This document shows, in pieces, positions 7,114-16,247 of a stretch of DNA of 47,238 bases; position 1 is the stretch's first letter; each line of letters begins with the position of its first letter. This DNA is from Candidatus Gottesmanbacteria bacterium (GTDB taxonomy: Bacteria > Patescibacteriota > Microgenomatia > UBA10105), in NCBI GenBank assembly GCA_023245415.1, contig JAHFKJ010000010.1, positions 1 through 47,238 on the forward strand, read 5' to 3'. Made by a program: the position numbers and the translations under genes. Under the pieces are notes generated by a model. That model saw only the letters and a program-made list of their open reading frames with translations. It searched no databases and had not been told where the DNA came from.

Positions 7114-7734
7114 TTAACGCGAATAATATTCAACAATTAATTGTTCATTAATTTCTTCGGTAATATGAGTGCGATCCGGAATATGCAGCATTTTCCCAAC
7201 TGGCCCGACTCGTTCCAGCCAGTCAGGAAGGGCCGGTGGCTTTTCGGTAATTAGCTTGCTAACTGCAGGTATATCCATACCGCGCTTCGTCAGACTGACA
7301 ACATCGTCAATTTGCAACTGGTAAGAGGGTATATTTACTTTTTGATTATTAACGCAAACATGTCCATGAGTCACTATTTGTCGAGCTAAGTTCCGAGTAG
7401 GAGCAATAGACAAACGATACAAAATATTATCTAATCTTCGTTCTAACTGCTGCAATAAAACTTCCCCGGTATTTCCGGAAACTTTAAGCGCTTTTTCATA
7501 ATAATTGCGGAATTGTTTTTCTAAAACTCCGTAGATGCGTTTTGCTTTTTGCTTCTCTCGAAGCTGTAAACCAAAGTCTGACATTTTGCCTTTTCCGCGA
7601 TGACTGTGGGATCCAGGAATAATATTTAAGCGCTTAAGTAGCTGAGCGTGTGCATGACTTCCGGGTGTTTTAAGTCCGAGATCAACATGCTCTCTTCGCG
7701 CTAAACTGTTTTTTGGTCCAGTGTATCGTGCCAT
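7114..7734 (-). CDS. rpsD: 30S ribosomal protein S4
   Basis: 206 aa, standard uS4. The N-terminal segment lacks the zinc cysteines (MARYTGPKNSLARREH), so it is the zinc-free form. The S4 RNA-binding domain is clear (ERRLDNILYRLSIAPTRNLARQIVTHGHVCVNN..). It nucleates 30S assembly by binding 16S rRNA, and in other bacteria it represses the alpha operon by binding its mRNA. It lies between two structured spacers: a long hairpin upstream and the rpoA leader downstream. Confidence 0.98.
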   Translation of the reverse strand: MARYTGPKNSLARREHVDLGLKTPGSHAHAQLLKRLNIIPGSHSHRGKGKMSDFGLQLREKQKAKRIYGVLEKQFRNYYEKALKVSGNTGEVLLQQLERRLDNILYRLSIAPTRNLARQIVTHGHVCVNNQKVNIPSYQLQIDDVVSLTKRGMDIPAVSKLITEKPPALPDWLERVGPVGKMLHIPDRTHITEEINEQLIVEYYSR

Positions 7735-7751
7735 AATTAGTTAATAGATAT

Positions 7752-7832
7752 TAGTTAGTAGTTCACAGTTTAAAAAAAATAAATAGTAATTTTTCTACTA
7801 AAATCTTTAAACTATCAACTATGAGCTAACTA
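7752..7832 (-). promoter_or_regulatory. Long hairpin between rpsK and rpsD
   Basis: Arms at 7752-7774 and 7806-7832 match over 7+5+8 bases (TAGTTAG, TAGTT, AGTTTAAA), interrupted by a 4-nt bulge and a 3-nt internal loop. Inside lies a second stem TAGTA/TACTA. The 5' arm on the minus strand begins in the TAG stop codon of rpsK. It could be a terminator, a processing site or an S4 target; no U-tract follows directly. Confidence 0.65.
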
Positions 7833-8201
7833 CACTCTTCTTTTTTTCTTGGGTCTGACTCCGTTATGAGGCATAGGTGTCACATCAGCAATCATTATTA
7901 TATTGAGTCCCGCTGCTTTGAGTGCTCTAAGTGCTGCGTCTCTACCAGCGCCAGGCCCTTTGATAAATACCTCTACTTCTTTAAGTCCTTGGGCAACGGC
8001 TTTTTTGGCAGTGGCTTCAACTGCTGTCGTTGCCGCAAACGGAGTTGCCTTACGGGCACCTTTAAATCCTACTGCACCGCTTGATCCCCAGCAAATCGCA
8101 TTACCATTTTTATCAGTGATAGTTACGATTGTATTGTTAAAGGTCGCAGTTATATAAACTCGACCTGACTGATGAACTCGTTTAAGTTTTGTTTGCGTCA
8201 T
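7830..8201 (-). CDS. rpsK: 30S ribosomal protein S11
   Basis: 123 aa uS11. Typical sequence [45 protein letters not shown] and C-terminal [19 protein letters not shown] platform protein of the 30S subunit next to the mRNA exit. It starts two bases after rpsM's stop in the conserved S13-S11-S4 order. Confidence 0.98.
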   Translation of the reverse strand: MTQTKLKRVHQSGRVYITATFNNTIVTITDKNGNAICWGSSGAVGFKGARKATPFAATTAVEATAKKAVAQGLKEVEVFIKGPGAGRDAALRALKAAGLNIIMIADVTPMPHNGVRPKKKRRV

Positions 8202-8202
8202 A

Positions 8203-8619
8203 TTATTTTGCAGCCGGTTTTGCGGCCGGTGTATCCAATTTCACCCGATCTTCTTTTTTCATGGCTCCAATTGTTACGCGTTTTCCGCGTTTAGTCCGGG
8301 CGTTGGATCTGGTGCGTTGACCATGTACTGGCAATTTTTTAATGTGTCGAATACCCCGGTATGACCCTATCTCTTTGAGTAGTTTGATATTATTTTGAAC
8401 TTCTTCCCGCAGATCACCTTCGACTTTAAACAGTTTTTCAAGCGCTTTTTGAATACTGCTTGATTCATCGTCCGTTAAATCTTTAACTCGTTTACCAGGT
8501 GGAATTTTCACGACTTCCATAACTTTACGTACGTTATTCCTACCTATTCCATAGATATAAGTAAGTGCGATATCAATACGCTTTTGCGGTAATAAATCTA
8601 TTCCTGAAATTCGTACCAT
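8203..8619 (-). CDS. rpsM: 30S ribosomal protein S13
   Basis: 138 aa uS13 with the N-terminal [29 protein letters not shown], the HhH region and the basic [25 protein letters not shown] stretch that contacts the P-site tRNA. The C-terminus carries a short Ala/Pro/Lys extension ([12 protein letters not shown]). Separated from rpmJ by a 149-bp AT-rich spacer, so it may have its own promoter. Confidence 0.97.
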   Translation of the reverse strand: MVRISGIDLLPQKRIDIALTYIYGIGRNNVRKVMEVVKIPPGKRVKDLTDDESSSIQKALEKLFKVEGDLREEVQNNIKLLKEIGSYRGIRHIKKLPVHGQRTRSNARTKRGKRVTIGAMKKEDRVKLDTPAAKPAAK

Positions 8620-8768
8620 ATATTAAAATTTAATATTCTAATTTCGAAATCTGAAATAATTTCAAAACTCAAATAATTTAAAATGTTCTAGAATTTAGCT
8701 TCTAAAATTAGTTATAAGCTTCGTAAGTTAGATTTGGATTTTCCATTCTTGCATTATTGAAAAGATGG
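8620..8768. other. AT-rich spacer between rpmJ and rpsM
   Basis: 149 bp, very AT-rich, with several imperfect inverted repeats, for example AATTTAG-CTT-CTAAAATT near 8693-8710 and a GAAAT/ATTTC pair near 8645-8664. On the minus strand a TATAAC is a weak -10 candidate. No gene is seen. It may hold a promoter and leader for rpsM-rpsK. Confidence 0.4.
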
Positions 8769-8882
8769 TTATCCTTGTCTTTGCTTATGTTTTGGATTAT
8801 CACAAATAATCATGACATGTCCATTGCGATTTACAATCTTACATTTGCGACATCGGATACGAACTGACGCTTGAACTTTCAT
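8769..8882 (-). CDS. rpmJ: 50S ribosomal protein L36
   Basis: 37 aa, absent from the ORF track because of its length. The translation from ATG at 8882 reads [20 protein letters not shown]..., ending [13 protein letters not shown]. It keeps the zinc ligands of the C+ form of bL36: CxxC, then C and H (C-x4-H). The gene begins 3 bp after infA ends, the usual infA-rpmJ-rpsM order. Confidence 0.96.
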   Translation of the reverse strand: MKVQASVRIRCRKCKIVNRNGHVMIICDNPKHKQRQG

Positions 8883-8885
8883 AGT

Positions 8886-9104
8886 TTATTTCACTCGAAA
8901 TATAATTCTACCCCGAGTCATATCGTAAGGAGTCATTTCCATTTTCACTTTATCTCCTGGTAGAATCCTGATAAAATTAATTCGCATTTTTCCAGACAAA
9001 TGACACAATACAATTCTGCCATCTGGAATTTTTACCCGGAAAAGCGTATTTGGCAGTGCCTCGGAAACAATACCTTCAACTTCAAAAGATCCTTGATGTA
9101 CCAT
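8886..9104 (-). CDS. infA: Translation initiation factor IF-1
   Basis: 72 aa from the ATG at 9104 ([13 protein letters not shown]); the track starts two codons earlier at a TTG. A single S1/OB-fold domain with the conserved [15 protein letters not shown] and the C-terminal [14 protein letters not shown]. It binds the 30S A site during initiation. It follows map by 33 bp and precedes rpmJ. Confidence 0.97.
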   Translation of the reverse strand: MVHQGSFEVEGIVSEALPNTLFRVKIPDGRIVLCHLSGKMRINFIRILPGDKVKMEMTPYDMTRGRIIFRVK

Positions 9105-9137
9105 CTTCAAAAGATCAATTCTACCTAAAATTTGCCT

Positions 9138-9896
9138 TTAGGTCAATATGATCGGCCCATTTTCACTAATTTGTACTGTTTGCTCGAAAAGACCTGATAA
9201 ACTGCCATCGGCGGTAACAAGCGACCAGTGATCATCATTTTTATACACAAGCTCTGGCTTTCCCAAGCAATAGATAACTTCAATAGCCAATACCATACCA
9301 ATTTCCAATTCAGGCGTCTTTTTCAGCGGTTTTGTCAGCAACCCGGGCACTTGCGGCGACTCATGCAATCTTTTGCCTACCCCATGACCTACAAGACTTG
9401 CAACTACACTGAATCCGGCAGATTCTATTGTATCTTGAATTGCGCAGGAAATGTGCCCAATGCGATTACCAAACTTTGCCTGACTAATAGCTTTTTTTAA
9501 AGCCTTTTCCCCAGTTTTAACAAAATTTTTCGTTTTACTATCAACCTCTAACTGTGAACTTTGAACTATCTTGGTCCAACTCGTATCTGTATGAAATCCT
9601 TGATACAAAAGTCCGACATCTAAACCAACCACATCTCCTTCCTGGAAAGGTTCGTCGGTTGGCACCCCGTGTACCACTCCATCGTTCGTTGAAATACAAG
9701 TAGCCCACTTATAGTCGCCAACGGTCATAAACGAAGGTGAACCACCAGCTACAGAGATTAATTTTTTGGTCAATTCATCAATCGCTAAAGGCACTACTCC
9801 TGGGTTGATTTCTTGCAACAACCGCTCTCGAATTGAATGCAGCTTCTTTCCGCCTGAGCGCATGATTTGTATTTCCTTCGGACTTTTAATGTGCAT
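9138..9896 (-). CDS. map: Methionine aminopeptidase type I
   Basis: 252 aa, normal for type Ia. Removes the N-terminal Met from new proteins. All metal ligands of the pita-bread fold are visible: NDGVVHG (His), GLDVG and FHTDTS (two Asp), GHGVGKRLHE (His), AIEVIY (Glu) and LFEQTV (Glu). There is no N-terminal zinc extension. Overlaps the upstream kinase gene by 11 bp. Confidence 0.97.
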   Translation of the reverse strand: MHIKSPKEIQIMRSGGKKLHSIRERLLQEINPGVVPLAIDELTKKLISVAGGSPSFMTVGDYKWATCISTNDGVVHGVPTDEPFQEGDVVGLDVGLLYQGFHTDTSWTKIVQSSQLEVDSKTKNFVKTGEKALKKAISQAKFGNRIGHISCAIQDTIESAGFSVVASLVGHGVGKRLHESPQVPGLLTKPLKKTPELEIGMVLAIEVIYCLGKPELVYKNDDHWSLVTADGSLSGLFEQTVQISENGPIILT

Positions 9897-10446
9897 GATA
9901 ATACTTAAAATAAATCTCTAATTCCTGTATAAATTCAACTTCAGAACCTTCATTCTTTATTAAATAGTCTGCTATCGCAATAGGGCCACCTTTATTTGTA
10001 TCTTCAATTTCATGAAAATCTCGCTGACGTGCCTCTGCAATCGTCAATGGCCGTATTTGTCGACGCCCTAAACGACCATATCTTATTTCAGATCTCGTAT
10101 AAATACAAAGCAATTGTAAATCTGAGAATTTCTCAATCAAATAGAGATATTCCTCCCAACTATACAACCCATCAAGAACTATTAATGCGTTATTTTTCTT
10201 GATTGCATTTATTCTAGGTTCAATTTTGATCGCCATCGCTGCCATACCCAACTCTTGTCTTATTTTTTTTCGATACCAACTTTCGTTTACTTCTGTCAAA
10301 GACTTCGTCAGCTCTTTCAGACCAATATCTGTTTGATCTCCAAATCTGAGAATCGGTATTCCCTTTTTTTTAAAAAAATTAGCCGCGGTTGACTTTCCAG
10401 AACCGGGCATTCCAACTATAGCAACTATGTTAGACTTTACATTCAT
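9886..10446 (-). CDS. P-loop nucleotide kinase, dephospho-CoA-kinase-like
   Basis: 186 aa. A Walker A motif GMPGSGKST at residues ~12-20 is followed by KKKGIPILRFGDQTDI, a Walker-B-like ALIVLDGLYSWEEY, and RREIRPLT-like arginines (RRQIRPLTIAEARQRDF). The layout resembles the archaeal dephospho-CoA-kinase-like family more than standard CoaE. It overlaps adk by 4 bp (ATGA) and map by 11 bp, so it is tightly tied to the secY-adk-map operon. The substrate cannot be told from sequence; a nucleoside or CoA precursor is likely. Confidence 0.75.
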   Translation of the reverse strand: MNVKSNIVAIVGMPGSGKSTAANFFKKKGIPILRFGDQTDIGLKELTKSLTEVNESWYRKKIRQELGMAAMAIKIEPRINAIKKNNALIVLDGLYSWEEYLYLIEKFSDLQLLCIYTRSEIRYGRLGRRQIRPLTIAEARQRDFHEIEDTNKGGPIAIADYLIKNEGSEVEFIQELEIYFKYYHAH

Positions 10447-10985
10447 TTACTTAGATCGCTAAAAATTTCAGTTGTCACTTCACTGATGGGTTTCTCACCA
10501 TCAACTTCAATCAGTCGCCCCTTTTCACGATAAAACCCAAGCACCGGCTCAGTAACATCATGAAACAGTTTAATCCGCTGACGAATTGCCTGCAGTGTAT
10601 TATCTTCACGAACCCCCTCCTCTATTCGACCGCTTAATCTCCATAATGCTTCTTTGTCTGAAACTTTCAGATAAATAACTTTGTCAACGCCGTTGGTAAA
10701 CGCCTGGGCCTGGTTTAAGGTTCTGGGGAAACCATCTAGTATATAGCCCTTTTGGTATTCCACTCTTTGTAAGTATTCTTCAATAATAGAAATAGTTTTG
10801 TCGTCTGGAATTAAATATCCGGCATTAAGGGTTTCTTTAACATATCTGCCCCAGGGAGATTTATCTTTGGACATTTCACGGAAAATATGCCCCGAAGATA
10901 GATAGGGAACGCCCATTTTTTGGGAGAGAATATTACCCTGAGTAGATTTTCCCGAACCCTGAATACCTATAAGGATGACTTTCAT
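10443..10985 (-). CDS. adk: Adenylate kinase
   Basis: 180 aa. Catalyses ATP + AMP = 2 ADP. P-loop GIQGSGKSTQG, NMP-binding LSSGHIFREM, YILDGFPRTLNQA and SGRIEEGVREDNTLQAIRQRI are present. The LID is the short type without the zinc cysteines, which explains the length (long forms ~215 aa). A clear Shine-Dalgarno (AAAGGAG) precedes the ATG. Located after secY as in most spc operons. Confidence 0.95.
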   Translation of the reverse strand: MKVILIGIQGSGKSTQGNILSQKMGVPYLSSGHIFREMSKDKSPWGRYVKETLNAGYLIPDDKTISIIEEYLQRVEYQKGYILDGFPRTLNQAQAFTNGVDKVIYLKVSDKEALWRLSGRIEEGVREDNTLQAIRQRIKLFHDVTEPVLGFYREKGRLIEVDGEKPISEVTTEIFSDLSK

Positions 10986-11014
10986 AAAGACTTGCTCCTT
11001 TTTAGAATAATTTT

Positions 11015-12298
11015 TTATAAAAATCCGTCGTAGTTTCGCATCACCAACTGTGCTTCCAAAGCCTTTACTGTTTCTAACACAACAGAAACCACAATTAAAA
11101 CTCCGGTACCCCCCAACAGTAATGTATTTATTCCAGTAACCTGCCGGGCAATTGATGGCAAAATTGCAATTATTCCTAGAAATATAGCTCCAGCCAATGT
11201 CAGCCGGTTTAGAATAAACTGCAGATATGTGGCGGTCGATTTCCCCGGCCGAATTCCGGGAATAAAACCCCCGTATTTTTGGATTTCGTCAGCTATCTTT
11301 TGCGGATTGAAAGTCACTGCTGTGTAAAAGTAGGTAAACCCAACAACCAGCAGGAAATAAAAAATATTGTAGGTTATCCCATTTGGATTAAAAAAACGAG
11401 TTAATCCGCTACCGATGGCGATCAGCTGCTGATTTTTAGTCTGTGCTAGGAATTGACCGATGATTTGCGGCAACAAAACTAAAGATACGGCAAAAATTAT
11501 TGGAATCACTCCTGCCTGATTGATGCGCAAAGGCAAATAACTGGTATTTCCACCATACATGCGATTACCGCGAATCCGCTTGGCATACTGAATATGAATT
11601 TGCCGCACGGCCTCATTTACCACAACTATTGCTGCAATCACAACCAATGCTAGAAGCACAAATACCAGCATATTCGTTATTGATTGGCTTGTGACTGTAG
11701 TTGCAGTTTGACTCAAACTAACCGGCAGACGACCAACTATCCCCGCAAATATTAATAACGAGATTCCATTTCCAACCCCCCGTTCAGTAATGAGTTCTCC
11801 AAGCCACATCAGGATTAAAGTACCTGCCATCATAGTAGTTACCAGAGTTATAAGCGGTAGGGGTGAAAAATTTGCAATAATTCCCTGATTACGTAGGAGC
11901 GCATACATTCCAATCGACTGTAAAACTGATAATGGAACTGTTATCATTCTGGTGTATTGATTAATTTTTTGGCGTCCGTATTCTCCTTCTTTGGATAGTT
12001 CTTCAAGTTTTGGGAAAACCATCGTCAGAAGCTGTAATATGATTGAAGCATTGATATAAGGATTTAATCCTAAAGCCATAACTGAGAAATTGACCAATGT
12101 TCCGCCCGAGAATATATCCAGAAGTCCCAAAAATTGATTTGATTTAAAAAGTTGAGCTAATTTTGCTACATCAACGCCCGGAATCGGAACATGAGCAAAT
12201 AATCTAAAAACAATGAGAATTCCCAGCGTGAAGATTATTTTGTTTCTGAGCTCTGGAGTTTTAAAGCTTTCAACCAGAGGTTTAAGTAAGGACGACAT
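11015..12298 (-). CDS. secY: Protein translocase subunit SecY
   Basis: 427 aa with ten predicted membrane helices, the core of the SecYEG channel. Recognisable parts are [13 protein letters not shown] (helix 1 region), the plug region [40 protein letters not shown] and the cytoplasmic loop with [10 protein letters not shown]. Starts 9 bp after rplO ends. No other sec gene lies in the window. Confidence 0.97.
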   Translation of the reverse strand: MSSLLKPLVESFKTPELRNKIIFTLGILIVFRLFAHVPIPGVDVAKLAQLFKSNQFLGLLDIFSGGTLVNFSVMALGLNPYINASIILQLLTMVFPKLEELSKEGEYGRQKINQYTRMITVPLSVLQSIGMYALLRNQGIIANFSPLPLITLVTTMMAGTLILMWLGELITERGVGNGISLLIFAGIVGRLPVSLSQTATTVTSQSITNMLVFVLLALVVIAAIVVVNEAVRQIHIQYAKRIRGNRMYGGNTSYLPLRINQAGVIPIIFAVSLVLLPQIIGQFLAQTKNQQLIAIGSGLTRFFNPNGITYNIFYFLLVVGFTYFYTAVTFNPQKIADEIQKYGGFIPGIRPGKSTATYLQFILNRLTLAGAIFLGIIAILPSIARQVTGINTLLLGGTGVLIVVSVVLETVKALEAQLVMRNYDGFL

Positions 12299-12307
12299 AA
12301 TTTCTAT

Positions 12308-12754
12308 TTATACCTGATTTTTAACTTCTCCACCTGACTTTTCAATTTTGACTTTAGCACTTTTGGACGTCGGCAAACTAACTGTTAAAGCATGTTCAAG
12401 TATTCCATCTCCAAGTATCTTTATTTTACTTTTTAAATCACTCTGGCGTATCAGTTGATATTTCACCAATATTTCTCGGGTAACGTTCGTGTTTTTCGGC
12501 AATCGATTGAGTGATTTAAGATTGATAACCAGTGCTTTTTTAGATGCAGGTTTATTTCTTCCTCTACCACGATACAAGGGCAAGCGTTTTACGAGTGACA
12601 ATTGTCCGCCTTCAAAACTCACAGGAATTTTACCTCGAGCTTTTTGACCCTTAGTACCCCGACCGGAAGTTTTACCTCTACCGCTACCCTCACCTCTACC
12701 GAGTCGTTTGACTTTTTTAGTCACTGATTTTGACAAAGTTGTTAAACTAACCAT
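12308..12754 (-). CDS. rplO: 50S ribosomal protein L15
   Basis: 148 aa uL15. Glycine/arginine-rich N-terminus (RLGRGEGSGRGKTSGRGTKGQKARG) and the FEGGQLSLVKRLPLYRGRGR segment. It begins 3 bp after rpsE's stop; the rpmD (L30) gene normally found between rpsE and rplO is absent. Confidence 0.97.
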   Translation of the reverse strand: MVSLTTLSKSVTKKVKRLGRGEGSGRGKTSGRGTKGQKARGKIPVSFEGGQLSLVKRLPLYRGRGRNKPASKKALVINLKSLNRLPKNTNVTREILVKYQLIRQSDLKSKIKILGDGILEHALTVSLPTSKSAKVKIEKSGGEVKNQV

Positions 12755-12757
12755 GAA

Positions 12758-13237
12758 TTAAATTTTCCCTTTCTTAACCTGACGTAAGTGTTTTAAGGCC
12801 TCCAGCGTTGCATAGACGTTTGAGGCTTGATTTTTGCTGCCTAGTATTTTGGATACGATGTTGCGAATTCCGGCAGCTTCAACCACAGCTCTGACTGCGC
12901 CGCCGGCAATGACTCCGGTACCGACTGGGGCCGGCTTAAGTAAAACTTTTGCTGCACCAAGTTTTAGGTACACGTCATGCGGAATAGTAAAATCATTAAG
13001 CGGAACTACTATCAAATGTTTTTTGGCATAACTTACGCCTTTTTGAATCGCGGAAGATACATCCGGAGCTTTACCCAAACCGACTCCGACTCTACCTTTC
13101 TTATCACCAACTACAATCAGTACTGAGAATCCAATTCTGTTTCCACCTTTAGTCTTTTTTGATACCCGATTTATCTGGACCACTTTTTCATCAAATTCTT
13201 TTGGTTCTAAGCGGTAATTACCCATTCGATTTCTCAT
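12758..13237 (-). CDS. rpsE: 30S ribosomal protein S5
   Basis: 159 aa uS5: N-terminal double-stranded-RNA-binding domain ([41 protein letters not shown]) and C-terminal domain with [22 protein letters not shown]. Start at 13237 or at an internal ATG four codons on (MGNYRLEP); I cannot decide. Contributes to decoding fidelity and the mRNA entry tunnel. Confidence 0.97.
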   Translation of the reverse strand: MRNRMGNYRLEPKEFDEKVVQINRVSKKTKGGNRIGFSVLIVVGDKKGRVGVGLGKAPDVSSAIQKGVSYAKKHLIVVPLNDFTIPHDVYLKLGAAKVLLKPAPVGTGVIAGGAVRAVVEAAGIRNIVSKILGSKNQASNVYATLEALKHLRQVKKGKI

Positions 13238-13240
13238 ACT

Positions 13241-13585
13241 TTAAAAGTTTAAACCTCCTTCACGCAATCCTTCGGCCAATGCTTTAACTCTACCATGGTA
13301 CGCATAACCGCTGCGATCAAAAACCACTTTTGTAATCGGTATCTGCAAAGCTTTCTCGGCAATAAGCTTGCCCAATACTTTTGCTTTTGTAATTTTTTGT
13401 TTTTCCCCAATATTTTTGTCATTTATACCCAGCAACGTAATCCGTTTCTCGTCATTTATCAGTTGCACAAACAAGTGTTTTTGGGAACGATAAACCGACA
13501 AGCGCGGGATTTCGAAAGATCCGAATATTTTTGTCCGTATTCGTTTATGTCTTCTAGTTCTTAAGTTAATATGGTGTTTTTTCAT
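13241..13585 (-). CDS. rplR: 50S ribosomal protein L18
   Basis: 114 aa from the ATG at 13585 (MKKHHINLRTRRHKR); the track's start at 13606 would run into rplF's end, while 13585 leaves 7 bp after rplF's stop. uL18 with RLSVYRSQKHLFVQLIND, KAKVLGKLIAEKAL and the C-terminal FDRSGYAYHGRVKALAEGLREGGL. Binds 5S rRNA with L5. Confidence 0.95.
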   Translation of the reverse strand: MKKHHINLRTRRHKRIRTKIFGSFEIPRLSVYRSQKHLFVQLINDEKRITLLGINDKNIGEKQKITKAKVLGKLIAEKALQIPITKVVFDRSGYAYHGRVKALAEGLREGGLNF

Positions 13586-13592
13586 ATATATA

Positions 13593-14141
13593 TTATGCTG
13601 GTACACCAGCTGCTTTAACTGCTTTACCGGCTTTTTTTCGCACTATTTCACCTGCGTAACGGATACCTTTACCCTTATACGGTTCCGGTGGTTTTACATT
13701 TCTTATCTTAGCTGCGATTTCCCCTACCATCTTCTTATCAATTCCAGAAATAGTAATTTTAGTATTATCGGTAACAGTAAACGAAATATTTGCTGGAGCT
13801 TGAATTTTTACCGGATGTGTAAATCCAACCAGCAACGTTATTTCATTACCCGTTCCTTGAGCTTTGTATCCTACTCCAACTAACTCGAGATTTTTATTCC
13901 AACCGACAGACACTCCCAAAACGGCATTACTTATCAGCGATCTATACAGGCCATGTATATTCGCGTTATCCGGAATTTCTTCAGACAGCGTAATGCTGTT
14001 GTTTTGAATTTGCATCTTAAGCATTGACGGCAATTTTAATTGCAAACTGCCTTTTGGACCTTGAACGCTAATTTGTTCATCGGCCAAAGAAACCGTGACT
14101 CCACCTGGCAACATGATTGGTGTTTTTCCGATTCTTGACAT
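13593..14141 (-). CDS. rplF: 50S ribosomal protein L6
   Basis: 182 aa uL6 with two L6 repeats. MSRIGKTPIMLPGGVTVS at the start and the signature PPEPYKGKGIRYAGEIVRKKAGK near the end. Sits near the factor-binding site of the 50S. Starts 6 bp after rpsH. Confidence 0.98.
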   Translation of the reverse strand: MSRIGKTPIMLPGGVTVSLADEQISVQGPKGSLQLKLPSMLKMQIQNNSITLSEEIPDNANIHGLYRSLISNAVLGVSVGWNKNLELVGVGYKAQGTGNEITLLVGFTHPVKIQAPANISFTVTDNTKITISGIDKKMVGEIAAKIRNVKPPEPYKGKGIRYAGEIVRKKAGKAVKAAGVPA

Positions 14142-14147
14142 AATTAT

Positions 14148-14534
14148 TTACCAGACTAAACAAATCAGTTCTCCACCGATGTGCTGTTGTTTTGCCTCCA
14201 CATGTGTTTTTATACCTCTTGACGTTGAAATAATGTAAAATCCAAGTCGGTTATGAATTTTTGTTAATGATTTCGTATCTGCATACTGACGTCTTCCCGG
14301 TTTACTAATCCGTTTAATTTCAGTAACTGCCGGCACACCTTCTAAGTAAAGCAGTCTTACTATTAAATTTTTACTATCTGCTGATTTAACCACTTCATTT
14401 ACAAAAGATTTTTTTTGTAAGACTTGCAAAAGTTCTGATTTCATTTTACTAAACGGCACGTCTATTTCTGCCTTTCTAGCCAAGTATCCGTTTTTGATTC
14501 TACTGATAAGATCTCCAATTGAATCGCTTGTCAT
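14148..14534 (-). CDS. rpsH: 30S ribosomal protein S8
   Basis: 128 aa uS8 with DSIGDLISRIKNGYLARK at the start and the signature STSRGIKTHVEAKQQHIGGELICLVW at the end. Central-domain 16S rRNA binder; in E. coli it also represses the spc operon. Follows rpsZ after a 48-bp AT-rich gap. Confidence 0.98.
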   Translation of the reverse strand: MTSDSIGDLISRIKNGYLARKAEIDVPFSKMKSELLQVLQKKSFVNEVVKSADSKNLIVRLLYLEGVPAVTEIKRISKPGRRQYADTKSLTKIHNRLGFYIISTSRGIKTHVEAKQQHIGGELICLVW

Positions 14535-14582
14535 ATGTTTTAATATTTTAAATAATATTTTTTATATAAATTAATACATATC

Positions 14583-14768
14583 CTACCAGGAAGCCTTGAC
14601 AACACCGGGTAATTCACCTCTATGCGCTCGGTCTCTAAAACAAAGCCGGCATAGACCAAACTTACGCATATAGCCTCGTGCTCTTCCGCACAAATTACAG
14701 CGATTTCGGTGTCTGACTGCAAATTTTTGTTTTCTAGAAAATTTAACAATGTCAGAAAGTTTTGCCAT
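14583..14768 (-). CDS. rpsZ: 30S ribosomal protein S14 type Z
   Basis: 61 aa from ATG at 14768 ([19 protein letters not shown]), exactly the usual length of the zinc form. The CxxC pairs ([20 protein letters not shown]) bind zinc. A strong Shine-Dalgarno AAAAGGAGAC lies in the last codons of rplE and ends 4 bp before the ATG, which decides this start over the track's 14786. Confidence 0.97.
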   Translation of the reverse strand: MAKLSDIVKFSRKQKFAVRHRNRCNLCGRARGYMRKFGLCRLCFRDRAHRGELPGVVKASW

Positions 14769-14769
14769 A

Positions 14770-15309
14770 TTATGTCTCCTTTTCAAAAGGCATTCCTAAT
14801 TTACTCAATAATTTAAATGCTTCTTCACGAGACTTGGCCGTTGTCACAATTGTTATCTCTAAACCTCTAAGTTTATCAATTTGTGAATATTCAATTTCCG
14901 GAAATACTGTTTGCTCCTTAAGTCCTAATGTATAATTTCCCTGATCGTCAAACCCCTTCCGGGAAATTCCGCGAAAATCCCGAACTCGAGACAACACAAC
15001 CGTCACCAGTTTCTCAAGAAAATCGTACATCCGCTGACCACGAAGTGTTACTTTAAGTCCGATGACTTCTCCAGCTCTTAGTTTAAAATTTGAAATAGAA
15101 CGCTTCGCAGTTGTTGGCGCGGGTTTTTGTCCCGTAATAAGTGCCAACTGCTGTCTCACTTTTTCGATAACTTTTTTATCTAATAATGCTTCACCTAAAC
15201 CTACATTAATAACAACTTTAATCATTTTCGGAACTGCCAAAATATTGGCCTTTCCCAATTCTTTTTGCAGTTCCTTTTTTATTTCAGAATTATATTTTTG
15301 TGCTAACAT
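14770..15309 (-). CDS. rplE: 50S ribosomal protein L5
   Basis: 179 aa uL5. [52 protein letters not shown] and [19 protein letters not shown] are typical. Carries 5S rRNA into the large subunit with L18 and touches the P-site tRNA. Its 3' end contains the Shine-Dalgarno of rpsZ. Confidence 0.98.
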   Translation of the reverse strand: MLAQKYNSEIKKELQKELGKANILAVPKMIKVVINVGLGEALLDKKVIEKVRQQLALITGQKPAPTTAKRSISNFKLRAGEVIGLKVTLRGQRMYDFLEKLVTVVLSRVRDFRGISRKGFDDQGNYTLGLKEQTVFPEIEYSQIDKLRGLEITIVTTAKSREEAFKLLSKLGMPFEKET

Positions 15310-15315
15310 AATTGT

Positions 15316-15621
15316 TTAAATCATTTGCTGACATTTTTTACATATTCGATGTTTATCTTTTTCAGACATAACATAACCCGCCCGAGTGGGCTTTTGACAC
15401 TTAGGACAAATTAGTTGCACTCGATTTATCGGTAAATTACGCGGGAAATCAATAATACCACTTGGCCGTCCTTCCCCCTGCTTTTTTACATGACGCTTGT
15501 AAACGTTTAACCCGGGGAGCAAAATTGTGTCCTTTTTTACATCTATCTCTTCTATTTTGCCTTTTCTACCCCGATCTTTACCTTGGACAATCATTACTTC
15601 ATCGCCTTTTTTTAGTTTCAT
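15316..15621 (-). CDS. rplX: 50S ribosomal protein L24
   Basis: 101 aa uL24. N-terminal KOW motif (KLKKGDEVMIVQGKDRGRKGKI) and a C-terminal zinc ribbon (CPKCQKPTRAGYV..HRICKKCQQM) typical of many bacterial L24. An assembly initiator for the 50S, in the L14-L24-L5 order. Confidence 0.97.
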   Translation of the reverse strand: MKLKKGDEVMIVQGKDRGRKGKIEEIDVKKDTILLPGLNVYKRHVKKQGEGRPSGIIDFPRNLPINRVQLICPKCQKPTRAGYVMSEKDKHRICKKCQQMI

Positions 15622-15636
15622 ATTTATTAACTTTTA

Positions 15637-16011
15637 TCAATAAACTTCTTCTGACATGGAAATAATTTTATTAAAACCTAATTCTTTAAGTTCGCGGGCA
15701 ATTGGACCAAAAATCCGCGATCCTTTAGGATTTTTAGTTTTTGCATCTTCAATAATCACGGCTGCGTTATCATCAAATCTTATATAAGATCCATCCGGTC
15801 GTCTTCGCTCTTTACGGGTCCTGACTATAACTGCTTTCACTTTCTCATGTGCTTTTACGAGTCCGATTGGGCTGGCTTTTTTGACAACAGCGTGGACAAT
15901 ATCTCCAATGTAGCCAAATTTACGCGTCGAACCGCCGTAAATATGCATTACCGAAATTTCGTGTGCGCCTGTATTATCCGCTACGTGTAAAATTGTTTTT
16001 AACTGAATCAT
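15637..16011 (-). CDS. rplN: 50S ribosomal protein L14
   Basis: 124 aa uL14: [16 protein letters not shown] at the start, [43 protein letters not shown] in the middle and [22 protein letters not shown] at the end. The ATG overlaps rpsQ's stop by 4 bp, so the two are coupled. Confidence 0.98.
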   Translation of the reverse strand: MIQLKTILHVADNTGAHEISVMHIYGGSTRKFGYIGDIVHAVVKKASPIGLVKAHEKVKAVIVRTRKERRRPDGSYIRFDDNAAVIIEDAKTKNPKGSRIFGPIARELKELGFNKIISMSEEVY

Positions 16012-16247
16012 ATTTCATCCTCTTTAAAGACTTCGAGAATTTCAAAATGTTTGTCTTTAGAAATCGGCCGGACTTCCTTTATTTTTACTCTTGTCCCTAA
16101 TTGTATTTTAGTTGTCGAATGAACTTTGATCCTACGCGTTTTTCTAATGATTTTCTTAAACAGTGGATGCCGATATGTAATTTCCCGTTCGACCACGACA
16201 GTATTATTCATTTTATTGGAAATTATTTTTCCTGTATAAGTTTTCAT
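16008..16247 (-). CDS. rpsQ: 30S ribosomal protein S17
   Basis: 79 aa uS17, an OB-fold: [38 protein letters not shown] and [18 protein letters not shown]. Binds 16S rRNA early in assembly. Its ATG overlaps rpmC's stop by 4 bp, and its own stop overlaps rplN. Confidence 0.97.
   Translation of the reverse strand: MKTYTGKIISNKMNNTVVVEREITYRHPLFKKIIRKTRRIKVHSTTKIQLGTRVKIKEVRPISKDKHFEILEVFKEDEI

Noticed and set aside
14540-14749. 69-aa ORF overlapping rpsZ
   Set aside because: Out-of-frame shadow of S14, whose zinc cysteines and Shine-Dalgarno are clear.
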